DNA from: Dyella humicola
GTDB taxonomy: Bacteria; Pseudomonadota; Gammaproteobacteria; Xanthomonadales; Rhodanobacteraceae
Length of the DNA: 47,843 nucleotides
Direction: 5' to 3'
Assembly: GCF_026283945.1 (NCBI RefSeq)
Contig: NZ_JAPDPC010000006.1
Span: 1 to 47,843, forward strand
Position 1 is the stretch's first letter. Every line of letters starts with the position of its first letter. The position numbers and the translations under genes were made by a program. Positions 6,658 to 15,582 of this stretch are shown here, piece after piece. A model generated the notes under the pieces. It had not been told where the DNA came from. It saw only the letters and a program-made list of their open reading frames with translations, and made no database searches.

Positions 6658-8436
6658 ATGCGCAAGGACTCCGTCTCCATTGGCGGCGCCAGCGGTTTCT
6701 GGGGTGACAGCGTCACCGGGCCGATGCAACTGGTCGCGTCGGGTCGTATCGACTTTCTGGTGTTCGATTACCTCGCCGAGCTGACCATGTCGCTGCTGGC
6801 CACGGCTCGCATGAAAGACCCGTCATTGGGCTACGCCACGGATTTCGTTGGTGTGGCGATGCGCGCCGTACTCAAGGATGCGTTGGCGCAGAACATTCGC
6901 ATCATCGCCAATGCGGGCGGCGTCAATCCGCGCGGTTGCGCCGCGGCACTGCAGGCGCTGGCAGACGAATGGGGGCTGCAAGTGCGCATCGCCGTGGTGG
7001 AAGGCGACGATGTGATGTCGTTGCTGCCCGCGTTGCGCGACGAGGGCGTGCGCGAATGGCAGAGCGATAGCCCGCTAGCGGCCAAGGTGTTGAGCGCCAA
7101 TGCCTACCTGGGCGCGTTGCCAATCAAGGCGGCCTTGGATGCAGGCGCGCAGGTGGTCATTACCGGCCGCTGCGTCGACAGCGCAGTCACGCTTGGCGCA
7201 CTGATGCATGCCTTTGACTGGGCAAGCGATGACTACGCTCGCCTTGCGGCCGGTAGCCTCGCGGGACACATCATCGAATGTGGCTGCCAGGGCGTCGGTG
7301 GCCTGCACACCGATTGGGAGTCCGTACCCGACTGGGCATACAGCGGCTACCCCATCGTGGAATGCCGCGCCGACGGCAGCTTCACCGTCACCAAGCCCGA
7401 GGGCAGCGGTGGCTTGGTGACGCCGGCGACGGTGGGCGAGCAGCTGCTCTACGAGATTGGTGACCCTGCGCGCTATGTGCTGCCTGACGTGATATGCGAT
7501 TTCACGCAGGCCACCATGACGCAGACCGGCGAGCATCGCGTGGACGTGAATGGTGCACGCGGTCGCGCGCCGACGTCGGATTACAAAGTGAGCGCCACCT
7601 ATGCCGACGGTTACCGCGCGACGGGCCAGCTCACCGTGGTCGGCTTCGATGCGGACCGCAAGGCTCGGCGTACGGCCGACGCCATCCTGGAACGCACGCG
7701 TGAACTGTTCCGCAAGCTGGGTCTCCCGGATTACAGCGATACGCATGTCGAAACGCTGGGTTCTGCCTATCTGTTCGGGCCGCACCAGCCACAGGTGCCG
7801 CGTTTCGAATCGGTCATGTGGCTGGCAGTCGCCCACACGGAAAAGTCGGCGCTGGAATTGTTTGCGCGGGAAATCGCACCCGCTGCCACGTCATGGGCAC
7901 CGGGCACGACGGGCGCCGGCGGGCGCCCCAGCGTGACGCCCGCGATCAAGCAATTCGCTTTCCTGCTCGACAAGGCGAGGGTTCGTCCGCAGGTGACGCT
8001 GCTGGGTGGCGAGAGTTTGGACGTGAGCGTGCCGACGGGCGGCGTCCGGCTTGAAGCACCACCCGTCGCTGCCGCTCGCACATCGCCTGCGCCACTCGTC
8101 AACCCTGGTCGAAAAGTTCCTCTTATCGAGCTCGCCTACGCACGCAGTGGCGACAAGGGTGACACCGTCAATATCGGCGTGATGGCGCGCCGCCCCGAGG
8201 ACCTCCCGTTGCTGCGCGCGCAGTTGACCGAAGACGCCGTGGCCGCCTACCTCGCGCATGTGGTGAAGGGGCGCGTCACACGTTATGAGTTGCCGGGCAT
8301 CCATGCGCTCAACTTCGTCTGCGAGCAGGCACTGGGTGGCGGCGGCATGGCCTCGTTGCGACATGACGCGCTGGGCAAGGGCATGGCACAGGTACTGCTG
8401 GCGATGCCGGTGCGTATTCCGGCCAATCATGCATGA
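6658..8436 (+). CDS. atuA: AtuA-like protein (acyclic terpene utilization / DUF1446 family)
   Basis: A 592-aa cytoplasmic protein. Residues about 1-455 match the DUF1446/AtuA domain (starts SVSIGGASGFWGDS; GVNPRGCAAAL; VITGRCVDSAV; ECGCQGVGG). A C-terminal ferredoxin-fold AtuA-like domain starts near residue 490 (LIELAYARSGDKGDTVNIGV). AtuA is essential for citronellol/geraniol use in Pseudomonas but its reaction is not established. The start at 6658 is chosen because the family begins at this Met; the 27 upstream residues look non-coding. It is the first gene of a plus-strand operon with carboxylase and acyl-CoA dehydrogenase genes. Its stop overlaps the next start (ATGA at 8433). The gene may be annotated elsewhere simply as DUF1446. 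Confidence 0.88.
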   Translation: MRKDSVSIGGASGFWGDSVTGPMQLVASGRIDFLVFDYLAELTMSLLATARMKDPSLGYATDFVGVAMRAVLKDALAQNIRIIANAGGVNPRGCAAALQALADEWGLQVRIAVVEGDDVMSLLPALRDEGVREWQSDSPLAAKVLSANAYLGALPIKAALDAGAQVVITGRCVDSAVTLGALMHAFDWASDDYARLAAGSLAGHIIECGCQGVGGLHTDWESVPDWAYSGYPIVECRADGSFTVTKPEGSGGLVTPATVGEQLLYEIGDPARYVLPDVICDFTQATMTQTGEHRVDVNGARGRAPTSDYKVSATYADGYRATGQLTVVGFDADRKARRTADAILERTRELFRKLGLPDYSDTHVETLGSAYLFGPHQPQVPRFESVMWLAVAHTEKSALELFAREIAPAATSWAPGTTGAGGRPSVTPAIKQFAFLLDKARVRPQVTLLGGESLDVSVPTGGVRLEAPPVAAARTSPAPLVNPGRKVPLIELAYARSGDKGDTVNIGVMARRPEDLPLLRAQLTEDAVAAYLAHVVKGRVTRYELPGIHALNFVCEQALGGGGMASLRHDALGKGMAQVLLAMPVRIPANHA

Positions 8437-8576
8437 GTAGCGAGATGATCATGTTGCTGGATGGGCTGCCGTTGTCCCGCGACGACGCCGAGCATCCTGA
8501 CTTTGGCGGGGCTACGCGCCGCCTGACTAGCACGTGGCCAATGCCGCGCATGGAGGCCACCGATGCCCACGCTTGA
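8433..8576 (+). CDS. 47-aa ORF translationally coupled between atuA and the carboxylase gene
   Basis: The ATG overlaps the atuA stop (ATGA), and the reading frame runs 47 codons to a TGA 14 nt inside the carboxylase beta gene. The product begins MSSEMIMLLDGLPLSRDDAEH and has no family I recognise. It may be a genuine small protein, a leftover of a deleted gene, or just a device to carry ribosomes from atuA to the next start; the GGAGG used by the carboxylase lies inside it. The tight four-base overlap argues for translation, but coding evidence is otherwise weak. Confidence 0.35.
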   Translation: MSSEMIMLLDGLPLSRDDAEHPDFGGATRRLTSTWPMPRMEATDAHA

Positions 8577-10182
8577 GTCCCGCATCATTCCGCAGAGCGA
8601 AACCTTCCGGCAAAACCACGCCGCGCTCAGCCACCTCATCGCGCGATTGCGCGCCCTGGAAGCGCGCACGCGCGAAAAGTCCGAGGCATCGCGCGAACGT
8701 TTCGAGCGGCGCGGCCAATTGCTGCCAGGCGACCGGCTCGGCCGCCTGCTCGATGCCGGCGCACCCTTCCTTGAACTGTCCACACTGGCCGGCTTCTGTC
8801 TGGACCACGCCGATCCGGAACGTTCCGTTGCCGGTGGCGGCTTGATCGTGGGCATCGGCTGGGTGAGCGGCGTGCGCGCGATGATCGTGGTCGACGATGC
8901 AGGCATCGATGCGGGTGCGGTGCAGCCAATGGGCATCGAGAAATTCCAGCGCGCACAGCGCATCGCGCTCGAACAAAAACTGCCGTTCATCCACCTGGTC
9001 GAGTCGGCTGGTGCCAACCTGCTGGCGTATCGGGTGGAGACCTTTATTCATGGAGGTAGCGCGTTTTACTGGCTTGCGCGGCTCTCGGCGGCGGGCATAC
9101 CGGTGATCAGCGTGGTGCACGGCTCCAGTACGGCAGGTGGCGCGTACATGCCTGGCCTGTCGGACTACGTGGTGATGGTGCGTGATCGCGCGCGCGCGTT
9201 CCTGGCCGGCCCTCCCCTGCTCAAGGCGGCCACCGGCGAAGTGGCCACGGAGGAAGAGCTGGGTGGCGCCGAGATGCACGCCAGCTTGTCGGGTCAGGCC
9301 GAATATCTCGCCGAAGACGATGCGGATGCGCTGCGCATCACGCGGGAGCTGCTCGCCGCACTGGACTGGAATCGCGACCTTCCGCCCATCGATCGGCCGT
9401 ATCAGGCGCCGCGTTTCGATGCGGAAACCTTGCTAGGCATTGCGCTGACCGACCACCGCAAGCCCTTGGATATGCGCGAAGTGATTGCGCGCATCGTTGA
9501 TGGTTCGGACTTCCTCGAATTCAAGCCGGACTACGGGCCGGCCACCGTCACCGGACACGCGGCTATCTGTGGCATGCGGCTCGGCATCATCACCAACAAC
9601 GGGCCGCTCGATCCGGCGGGCGCCAACAAGGCCACGCATTTCATCCAGGCCTGCTGCCAGTCCGATCTGCCGCTGCTGTACCTGCAGAACACCACCGGCT
9701 TCATCGTCGGCAAGGCGTCCGAGCAGGGCGGCATGATCAAGCACGGCGCGAAGATGATCCAGGCCATGTCCAACGCAACGGTGCCGCGCATCACCGTGCA
9801 TTGCGGCGCTTCGTTTGGCGCTGGCAACTACGGCATGTCCGGGCGCGGTTTCTTTCCGGACTTCTGCTTCAGCTGGCCCAATGCCAAGACCGCCGTGATG
9901 GGCGCCGAGCAAGCGGCCGACACCATGGCGACGGTCATGGCCGCCGGCATGCAGCGCAAGGCGCAGGCGGTCGATCACGCGGCCATCGAGTCGATGCGCG
10001 CCAAGGTCATGGATACCTTCGAGCGGCAATCGGATGCGTTCACCCTGTCGGGACGCCTGTTGGATGACGGCGTGATCGATCCCCGCGACACCCGCAAGGT
10101 GCTGGCCTGCGTGCTTGCCGTATGCGACGAGGCGCGCCGGCGCAAGCTGCATCCCATCCAGTTCGCCGTCGCTCGACCGTAG
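8563..10182 (+). CDS. atuC: Acyl-CoA carboxylase beta subunit (geranyl-/methylcrotonyl-CoA carboxylase type)
   Basis: A 539-aa carboxyltransferase that moves CO2 from carboxybiotin to an alpha,beta-unsaturated branched acyl-CoA. Two crotonase-like halves are visible: the N-half with ESAGANL and HGSSTAGGAYMPGLSDYVVMV, and the C-half with LQNTTGFIVGKASEQGGMIKHGAKM, CGASFGAGNYGMSGRGFFPDF and WPNAKTAVMGAEQAA. The length matches methylcrotonyl- and geranyl-CoA carboxylase beta. GGAGG precedes the ATG by 7 nt. The partners are the alpha subunit at 11385 and the dehydrogenase at 10228. The neighbouring AtuA suggests the geranyl-CoA enzyme, but a leucine-pathway (LiuB) role cannot be excluded from sequence alone. 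Confidence 0.87.
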   Translation: MPTLESRIIPQSETFRQNHAALSHLIARLRALEARTREKSEASRERFERRGQLLPGDRLGRLLDAGAPFLELSTLAGFCLDHADPERSVAGGGLIVGIGWVSGVRAMIVVDDAGIDAGAVQPMGIEKFQRAQRIALEQKLPFIHLVESAGANLLAYRVETFIHGGSAFYWLARLSAAGIPVISVVHGSSTAGGAYMPGLSDYVVMVRDRARAFLAGPPLLKAATGEVATEEELGGAEMHASLSGQAEYLAEDDADALRITRELLAALDWNRDLPPIDRPYQAPRFDAETLLGIALTDHRKPLDMREVIARIVDGSDFLEFKPDYGPATVTGHAAICGMRLGIITNNGPLDPAGANKATHFIQACCQSDLPLLYLQNTTGFIVGKASEQGGMIKHGAKMIQAMSNATVPRITVHCGASFGAGNYGMSGRGFFPDFCFSWPNAKTAVMGAEQAADTMATVMAAGMQRKAQAVDHAAIESMRAKVMDTFERQSDAFTLSGRLLDDGVIDPRDTRKVLACVLAVCDEARRRKLHPIQFAVARP

Positions 10183-10227
10183 CCACGCCATCCATCTACC
10201 CGTCCAGGATCACCGGAGCGAGACAGC

Positions 10228-11385
10228 ATGCAGTTCACCCATGAGCACCAGGAGCTGCAACGCAGCCTCAAGCGCTTCATCGACAGCGAGATCAACCCGC
10301 ATGTCGACGACTGGGAGACGGCAGAGATGTTTCCCGCCAAGGAGCTGTTCAAGAAGATGGGCACGCTGGGCTTCCTCGGCATCGCCAAGCCCACCCAGTT
10401 TGGCGGCCTGGGCCTGGACTATTCCTACGCGATGGCGATGGCCGAAACGCTGGGCCACATCCACTGCGCCGGCGTGCCGATGGCGATCGGCGTGCAAACC
10501 GACATGGCGACGCCCGCGTTGGCACGTTTCGGCTCCGACGAACTACGCGCCCAGTTCCTGGCGCCCGCGATCAGCGGCGACGCGGTGGCATGCATCGGCG
10601 TGTCGGAGCAAGGCGCCGGTTCGGATGTGGCAGCCATCAAGACGTACGCGCGCAAGGATGGCGACGACTACGTCATCAACGGCAGCAAGATGTGGATCAC
10701 CAACAGCCTGCAGGCCGACTGGATGTGCCTGCTGGCCAATACGTCCGATGACGCCGCGCACCGCAACAAGTCGCTGATCATCGTGCCAATGGATGCCAAG
10801 GGCGTGTCGGTTGGAAAGAAGATCCGCAAGATCGGCATGAACGCCTCGGATACCGGCCTGATCTACTTCGACGACGTGCGCGTGCCGCAGCGCTACCGCA
10901 TTGGCGATGAGGGCAAAGGTTTTACCTACCAGATGCTGCAGTTCCAGGAAGAGCGCATGTGGGCAGCCGCCAGCAACCTGCAAATGTTGATGGCATGCAT
11001 CGACAGCACGATCGACTACGCCCGCGAGCGCAAGCTGTTTGGCGCCAGCCTGCTCGATAACCAGTGGATCCATTTCAAGCTGGCGGAACTCAAGACCGAA
11101 GTGGAGGCACTGCGCGCGCTGACCCATCGAGCGTGCGAGCTGTACATCAACGGACAGGACGTGACGGAACTGGCTTCCATGGCCAAGCTCAAGGCGGGAC
11201 GCCTCGCGCGTGCCGTGCCAGATACCTGCCTGCAGTTCTGGGGCGGCATGGGCTACACCTGGGAAAATCCGGTCTCGCGCTTCTACCGTGACGGACGCCT
11301 GGCGTCGATTGGTGGCGGCGCGGATGAGGTGATGCTCAGCATCATCTGCAAATACATGAACACCCTGCCCGACAGGAAAGCCTGA
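10228..11385 (+). CDS. atuD: Acyl-CoA dehydrogenase, citronellyl-CoA dehydrogenase-like
   Basis: A 385-aa FAD-dependent acyl-CoA dehydrogenase. Landmarks are CIGVSEQGAGSDVA (122-135), VINGSKMWITNS (149-160), the helix QEERMW near residues 240-245 whose Glu occupies the place of the catalytic base in isovaleryl-CoA dehydrogenases, and FWGGMGYTWENPVSRFYRD. The usual C-terminal catalytic Glu of medium-chain enzymes is absent; that stretch reads SIGGGADEVM. This fits an enzyme for branched substrates. It would make the 2,3-double bond before carboxylation. Its stop shares one base with the next start (TGATG at 11383-11387), so translation is coupled to the alpha subunit. Confidence 0.87.
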   Translation: MQFTHEHQELQRSLKRFIDSEINPHVDDWETAEMFPAKELFKKMGTLGFLGIAKPTQFGGLGLDYSYAMAMAETLGHIHCAGVPMAIGVQTDMATPALARFGSDELRAQFLAPAISGDAVACIGVSEQGAGSDVAAIKTYARKDGDDYVINGSKMWITNSLQADWMCLLANTSDDAAHRNKSLIIVPMDAKGVSVGKKIRKIGMNASDTGLIYFDDVRVPQRYRIGDEGKGFTYQMLQFQEERMWAAASNLQMLMACIDSTIDYARERKLFGASLLDNQWIHFKLAELKTEVEALRALTHRACELYINGQDVTELASMAKLKAGRLARAVPDTCLQFWGGMGYTWENPVSRFYRDGRLASIGGGADEVMLSIICKYMNTLPDRKA

Positions 11386-13379
11386 TGCCCAACCAGCATG
11401 CAGGGTTCCGCTCGGTGCTGATCGCCAACCGCGGCGAGATCGCGCTACGCATCCAGCGCACCGCCCGGCGTCTTGGCATGCTCACCATTGCCGTGTATGC
11501 CGAAGCGGATCGCGATGCGCCGCACTGTCGGGCGGCGGACATGGCGCTGCCGATCGGGGCGTCAGAGCCACAAGCCTCGTACCTCAACATCACCGCCATC
11601 CTCGATGCAGCACGTCGGTCCGGCGCGGAGGCGGTGCATCCCGGTTATGGCTTCCTCGCCGAGAGTGCCGCATTTGCGCAAAGCTGCATCGACGCCGGCC
11701 TGGTCTTCGTCGGCCCGCCGGCAGCTGCCATTCGTGCCATGGGCAACAAGGCTGGCGCCAAGCATTTGATGGAGGCCGCTGGCGTGCCCTGCGTGCCGGG
11801 CTATCAAGGTGAGGATCAAACGGGCGAGCGCATGGCGCGGGAAACCGCCCGCATCGGCTACCCGGTGATGATCAAGGCGGCGGCGGGTGGCGGCGGGCGA
11901 GGCATGCGGCGCGTTGACCATCCGGAACAGTTTGCCGCCGCACTGCAGTCGGCACGTTCGGAGGCCGAGAACGCCTTCGCTTCCGGCGAGCTGATACTGG
12001 AAAGAGCCATCATCGAACCACGCCATATCGAGGTGCAGGTATTCGCCGATGCGCATGGCAACGTCGTCCACCTGGGCGAGCGTGACTGTTCGGTGCAGCG
12101 CCGCCACCAAAAGCTCATCGAGGAATCGCCATCGCCTGCGGTGTCGCCTCAGCTGCGCGAGCGCATGGGGGCGGTGTCGGTGGCCGCGACGCGGGCTATT
12201 GGCTACGTGGGTGCGGGCACGCTGGAATTCCTGCTCGCGCCAGACGGCAGCTTCTACTTCATGGAGATGAACACGCGTCTGCAAGTCGAGCACGCGGTGA
12301 CCGAGGCGGTGCTCGGCATCGATCTCGTTGAATGGCAATTGCGCGTGGCGCTGGGCGAGGTGCTGCCGCTGGGTCAGGACGAGATCGATGCGCGCCGCGC
12401 AAACGGCGGCCATGCCATCGAAGTGCGTTTGTGCGCCGAAGATCCGCAGCAGGATTTTCTGCCGCAGAGCGGAACGATCACGCGTTGGCGCGCCCCACGC
12501 GAGGTGCGTACCGATCACGCGCTCGCCGATGGCGCTGTCGTCTCGCCGCATTACGATTCGATGCTTGCCAAGATCGTTGCGCACGGCAACGACCGTGCCG
12601 ACGCCTGCCGGCGCCTCGCCAACGCGCTGGGGGATTGCCTGTTGCTCGGCCTGCCGAGCAATCGTGCGTTTCTGCAACAGTGTGTGACCCATCCTGCCTT
12701 CCTGGCCGGCGATGTGTCGACGGCTTTCATCGACCTGCACTTTCCCTTATCGACACGACAGCGGCAGGCACCGAGTGTGCTTGCATGCCAAGCGGCAGCC
12801 GTGTTGCTCACGCACCGGCGGCAGACCGCCGCGCGACGCTATCCTGCTGAACTACAGGGCTGGGCCAGCAGTCACGCGCACGCCACGTCATGCCGATTCA
12901 CGCTGGATGGCGTGGACATCGAGGTTCGGCTTCGCGCACTGGCAGAGCGGCGCTGGGCACTGGCATGGAACGAAGGCTCAGCCGAGGTGGAGGTTGCATC
13001 CGACTCAGAGGGGCGCGTGACCTTGGCCATGGGCGACATGACCCACCAGCTGGACGTCGCCTTCACCGAGACGTGCTGCCAGTTCACGCTGGAGGGCGTC
13101 GAGCACAGCGCCGTCGATACCACCTACGCCAGGTCGGCTCGACAAGGTGCACAAGCGGGCAACGGCCGCATCAGCTCGCCGATGAACGGCCGCGTCGTTG
13201 CACTGCATGTTGCCGAAGGCGAGACCGTCGCCGCCGGCCAGGCCTTGCTGGTGGTCGAGGCGATGAAGATGGAACACAGCATCGCGGCGCCATTTGCCGG
13301 CGCGGTCAAGGGCTTGTTTATCGAGGTCGGGGCGCAAGTGGCGCCTGGGGGCGTGCTATTGGAAATCACCGCAGCCTGA
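11385..13379 (+). CDS. atuF: Biotin-dependent acyl-CoA carboxylase alpha subunit
   Basis: A 664-aa protein with a biotin carboxylase N-domain (SVLIANRGEIALRI, 10-23), an ATP-grasp with glycine-rich AAAGGGGRGM (165-174) and FMEMNTRLQVEH, a biotin carboxylase C-domain, a linker and a C-terminal biotinyl domain with the attachment motif EAMKMEH (biotinyl Lys about residue 628). It carboxylates its own biotin using ATP and bicarbonate and hands CO2 to the beta subunit encoded at 8563. Size and layout are those of geranyl-/methylcrotonyl-CoA carboxylase alpha. It is the last gene of the operon and faces the TetR gene 38 bp away. Confidence 0.88.
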   Translation: MPNQHAGFRSVLIANRGEIALRIQRTARRLGMLTIAVYAEADRDAPHCRAADMALPIGASEPQASYLNITAILDAARRSGAEAVHPGYGFLAESAAFAQSCIDAGLVFVGPPAAAIRAMGNKAGAKHLMEAAGVPCVPGYQGEDQTGERMARETARIGYPVMIKAAAGGGGRGMRRVDHPEQFAAALQSARSEAENAFASGELILERAIIEPRHIEVQVFADAHGNVVHLGERDCSVQRRHQKLIEESPSPAVSPQLRERMGAVSVAATRAIGYVGAGTLEFLLAPDGSFYFMEMNTRLQVEHAVTEAVLGIDLVEWQLRVALGEVLPLGQDEIDARRANGGHAIEVRLCAEDPQQDFLPQSGTITRWRAPREVRTDHALADGAVVSPHYDSMLAKIVAHGNDRADACRRLANALGDCLLLGLPSNRAFLQQCVTHPAFLAGDVSTAFIDLHFPLSTRQRQAPSVLACQAAAVLLTHRRQTAARRYPAELQGWASSHAHATSCRFTLDGVDIEVRLRALAERRWALAWNEGSAEVEVASDSEGRVTLAMGDMTHQLDVAFTETCCQFTLEGVEHSAVDTTYARSARQGAQAGNGRISSPMNGRVVALHVAEGETVAAGQALLVVEAMKMEHSIAAPFAGAVKGLFIEVGAQVAPGGVLLEITAA

Positions 13380-13417
13380 TCGGCGGCTCGCGCCATTGTG
13401 CCGCTGCTGCGTTGCGC

Positions 13418-14074
13418 TCACGGCACCGCACGCAAGATGAAACGCACCGCCTGATCGGCGAGCGCATCGATGCTGATGCCAGCGCCCGCCTGATACCACT
13501 GGGCCGTCCAGTTGAGCGCACCGAACATCAGCAGTCTGTCGACGGGTGTCGGTTGCGCCCACTCGCCCGATGCATGCAGGCGCTCGATGACACGCGTCCA
13601 GATGGACTCGTAGCGATCCTTGAGCGCAATGATGTGTTCCTGTGCGGAGGCATCCAGTGAGCGCCATTCGTACAGCATCACCGGAATGAAGTCCTGGTTC
13701 GGCGCGAGCAGCGTGTAAAGGTGCGCTCGCACCAGCTGTCGCATCGCTTCGCGGGGAGGCAGGCCATCCACGTCGATGGCTTCGATGTCGGCCAACGCCA
13801 CCGTCAGCCCATGCTCGATCACGGCCTGCAGAATGTCCTGCTTGGTTTTGAAGTGATAAAACCAGCTTCCCGCATGCACGCCCGCCGCGGCGGAGATATC
13901 GCGTACCGTGGTATTGCCGTAGCCCTTCTCCCGAAACAACCGCGCAGACTGCTCGATAAGCTCCCTGCGCAAGCCTTCGTTGGCGTCCTGCGCCGGACGG
14001 CCGCGCTTGCGAGGCGGCGACGCATCAGCGCCAGGGGTAGATCTGGGTGAAGCGGATTGGGGGGATTTGGGCAT
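13418..14074 (-). CDS. TetR-family transcriptional regulator
   Basis: A 218-aa repressor-type protein. A basic, proline-rich leader (PPRKRGRPAQDA) precedes the TetR helix-turn-helix (about residues 36-85: LIEQSARLFREKGYGNTTVRDISAAAGVHAGSWFYHFKTKQDIL). A ligand-binding C-terminal domain follows. It is convergent with the acyl-CoA carboxylase operon and is the only regulator near it, so it probably controls that operon in the manner of AtuR/LiuR-type regulators, sensing an acyl-CoA. This is inference: no palindromic operator was recognised upstream of atuA. Confidence 0.85.
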   Translation of the reverse strand: MPKSPQSASPRSTPGADASPPRKRGRPAQDANEGLRRELIEQSARLFREKGYGNTTVRDISAAAGVHAGSWFYHFKTKQDILQAVIEHGLTVALADIEAIDVDGLPPREAMRQLVRAHLYTLLAPNQDFIPVMLYEWRSLDASAQEHIIALKDRYESIWTRVIERLHASGEWAQPTPVDRLLMFGALNWTAQWYQAGAGISIDALADQAVRFILRAVP

Positions 14075-14573
14075 GCCAAGACCGAAAGGAAAGGCTTCGA
14101 CGCATCTTAGCGGCGCTGCAGTACCACGCGCACCTGTGCACGCCTTCCAGAGAAAGAATGACGTCGAAGGCGCGGTTGGGCTTACTTGATGCCTCCAACC
14201 CCTGGCAGAGTCGGTGTCGTCGAAGGCAGAACGGCATACCTACTATGGGTCGGAAGCAAACCATAAAGAACTACCGACATCTGCCAAAGGTTACCCTCAA
14301 GTCCCAGCCCCTCACGCAAGAGGACTTCACGAAGGCTAGGATTCCTGACGAGCTCTTGGACGACGACGGCTCTGTCACATGGACGGATAGGCCGCAACGG
14401 CATTCCCTGACAGGCGGCGAACCCGGCCTTTGCTACTTTCGGACTGTCACTCGCGGCGTTCTTTCGTATGGGGCTACGCGAGTGACCATGGCAGCAATGT
14501 CATGAGGCGCGGGCCGCAGGTGCTACTAACACCCACGACCCGCTAACCATCACCAACTACCTGAGAGTTGATC
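14075..14573. other. Gene-free interval with degenerate palindrome
   Basis: Several short open frames exist but none has coding character or a good ribosome site. A damaged copy of the 24-nt palindrome lies at about 14239-14262 (CTATGGGTCGGAAGC then AAACC). No other structure is seen. Confidence 0.4.
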
Positions 14574-14909
14574 ATGGCTGTCCACGATCATACGGCACCC
14601 GCACGCCTGTCTTTTCCCTCCTTGGGTGACCCGTTCGCCACCTCGCCCGCCGCCGATCCACTGGCGCACGGCCCACAGACACACTCGTCACGCTGCATGA
14701 CCTTCGACGACGTTGCGCTAGCGCACTACGCGCTTTCGCGACTGTGGTTTGAGGACGAGCGGTATCGAAGGGCTACCGCAATTCACCCCAGCGCCAAGCC
14801 CTTGATAGGGCCACTCCCAACGCCTTTCAGGGACGGAGTGGCCATGGCGATCCAGTGCCTTGAGCAGTACGCCACGCAGCTCAGCGACGAGCGAGCGATG
14901 AACGGGTAA
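14574..14909 (+). CDS. Hypothetical 111-aa protein
   Basis: A small soluble protein with a disordered N-terminus (about residues 1-38, rich in Ala/Pro/Ser/His) and a predicted helical remainder: MTFDDVALAHYALSRLWFEDERY, then PFRDGVAMAIQCLEQYATQLSDER. The start at 14574 is chosen over TTG 14568. The region before it (GAGAGTTGATC then ATGGCT) matches that of the gene at 15092 (GGAGTTGATC then ATGGCT), and the C-terminal pattern G(V/L)..A...L...A.QLS is shared. The two are therefore probably distant paralogs with a common translation signal. No family is recognised. Confidence 0.5.
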   Translation: MAVHDHTAPARLSFPSLGDPFATSPAADPLAHGPQTHSSRCMTFDDVALAHYALSRLWFEDERYRRATAIHPSAKPLIGPLPTPFRDGVAMAIQCLEQYATQLSDERAMNG

Positions 14910-14931
14910 GCGCGTCCTTATGATCGTTTCC

Positions 14932-14963
14932 GCGGTGCATCGGCTGGTTGGGCGATGCACCGC
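14932..14963 (+). terminator. Hairpin downstream of the 111-aa gene
   Basis: An 11-bp perfect stem, GCGGTGCATCG (14932-14942) and CGATGCACCGC (14953-14963), with a 10-nt loop, 22 nt beyond the stop. There is no clear T run directly after it, so it may be a transcript-stabilising hairpin rather than an intrinsic terminator. Confidence 0.5.
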
Positions 14964-15004
14964 ACCTTGGTGACGACTTACCTTAAAAAAGGGCTTTGCC
15001 CTAC

Positions 15005-15030
15005 ACGGATAGCCGCCAGCGCTTATCCGT
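15005..15030. repeat. Short inverted repeat upstream of 15092 gene
   Basis: ACGGATA (15005-15011) and TATCCGT (15024-15030) are perfect inverted heptamers around 12 nt, about 60 bp before the next start codon. This could be an operator or a hairpin in the leader. No protein is assigned. Confidence 0.4.
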
Positions 15031-15091
15031 CGATCAGCCGTGTCCTACGCAGATGCGTCTGCAACCACCAGCATCCTCAACGGAGTTGATC

Positions 15092-15472
15092 ATGGCTCAA
15101 TCCAATCACCGTCCCAGTGCTCACGACGCCGAGCCCATGGACGACAAACACCTCAATCCTCTGGGCCGGGTTCACTGGATGATCACCGAAAGCCGCGGCG
15201 CCAGGGCACGCGCGGAGGCGACGCTGGCCATGCACTGCACCGGCATCCACGCACTGGCGCGCCTGCTCGCAAACAGCGAAGCGTTTCGCGATGTGCAGGC
15301 CAACAGCCAAAGCGTGGAGCCGGGCCATTGGCCGCTGAACGGCCACATCACCGACGGCCTGTTTACCGCTCTGCTGGCGCTGAGCGAACGTGCCGAACAG
15401 CTAAGCCAGTCTTTGCCGGGCGTACCGGGCGGAGGCCAATCGGGCAAAACGGGCGTCAACGTCGACATTTAA
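15092..15472 (+). CDS. Hypothetical 126-aa protein, distant relative of the 14574 gene product
   Basis: A small soluble, mostly helical protein: a polar N-terminus, then MITESRGARARAEATLAMHCTGIHALARLLANSEAF, then PLNGHITDGLFTALLALSERAEQLSQS and a Gly-rich tail. The start at 15092 is chosen because GGAGTTGATC precedes ATGGCT, the same arrangement as in the gene at 14574. It may belong to a Xanthomonadales-specific family, but no function is visible. A TGCACTCTG-type repeat begins just after its stop (15478-15503). Confidence 0.55.
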   Translation: MAQSNHRPSAHDAEPMDDKHLNPLGRVHWMITESRGARARAEATLAMHCTGIHALARLLANSEAFRDVQANSQSVEPGHWPLNGHITDGLFTALLALSERAEQLSQSLPGVPGGGQSGKTGVNVDI

Positions 15473-15477
15473 CCATT

Positions 15478-15503
15478 GAGGAAAGTGCACTCTGACCCCT
15501 GTT
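15478..15503. repeat. TGCACTCTG/CCCCTGT direct repeat, copy 1
   Basis: GAGGAAAGTGCACTCTGACCCCTGT-like sequence directly after the stop at 15472. A second copy in the same orientation follows the next gene (16194-16219), so the DUF1415 gene is bracketed by direct repeats. Confidence 0.6.
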
Positions 15504-15582
15504 GTTGCCCAGTCATGCCCCGGGACCGAGCGCATTCGGCATGAGGGCTATAGTGCGTGTTGACCCGGCTGTGATCTTGCCC

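Noticed and set aside
14047-14505. 152-codon plus-strand open frame
   Set aside because: It begins antisense to the TetR gene, crosses a damaged palindrome copy, has no ribosome site and no protein-like pattern.
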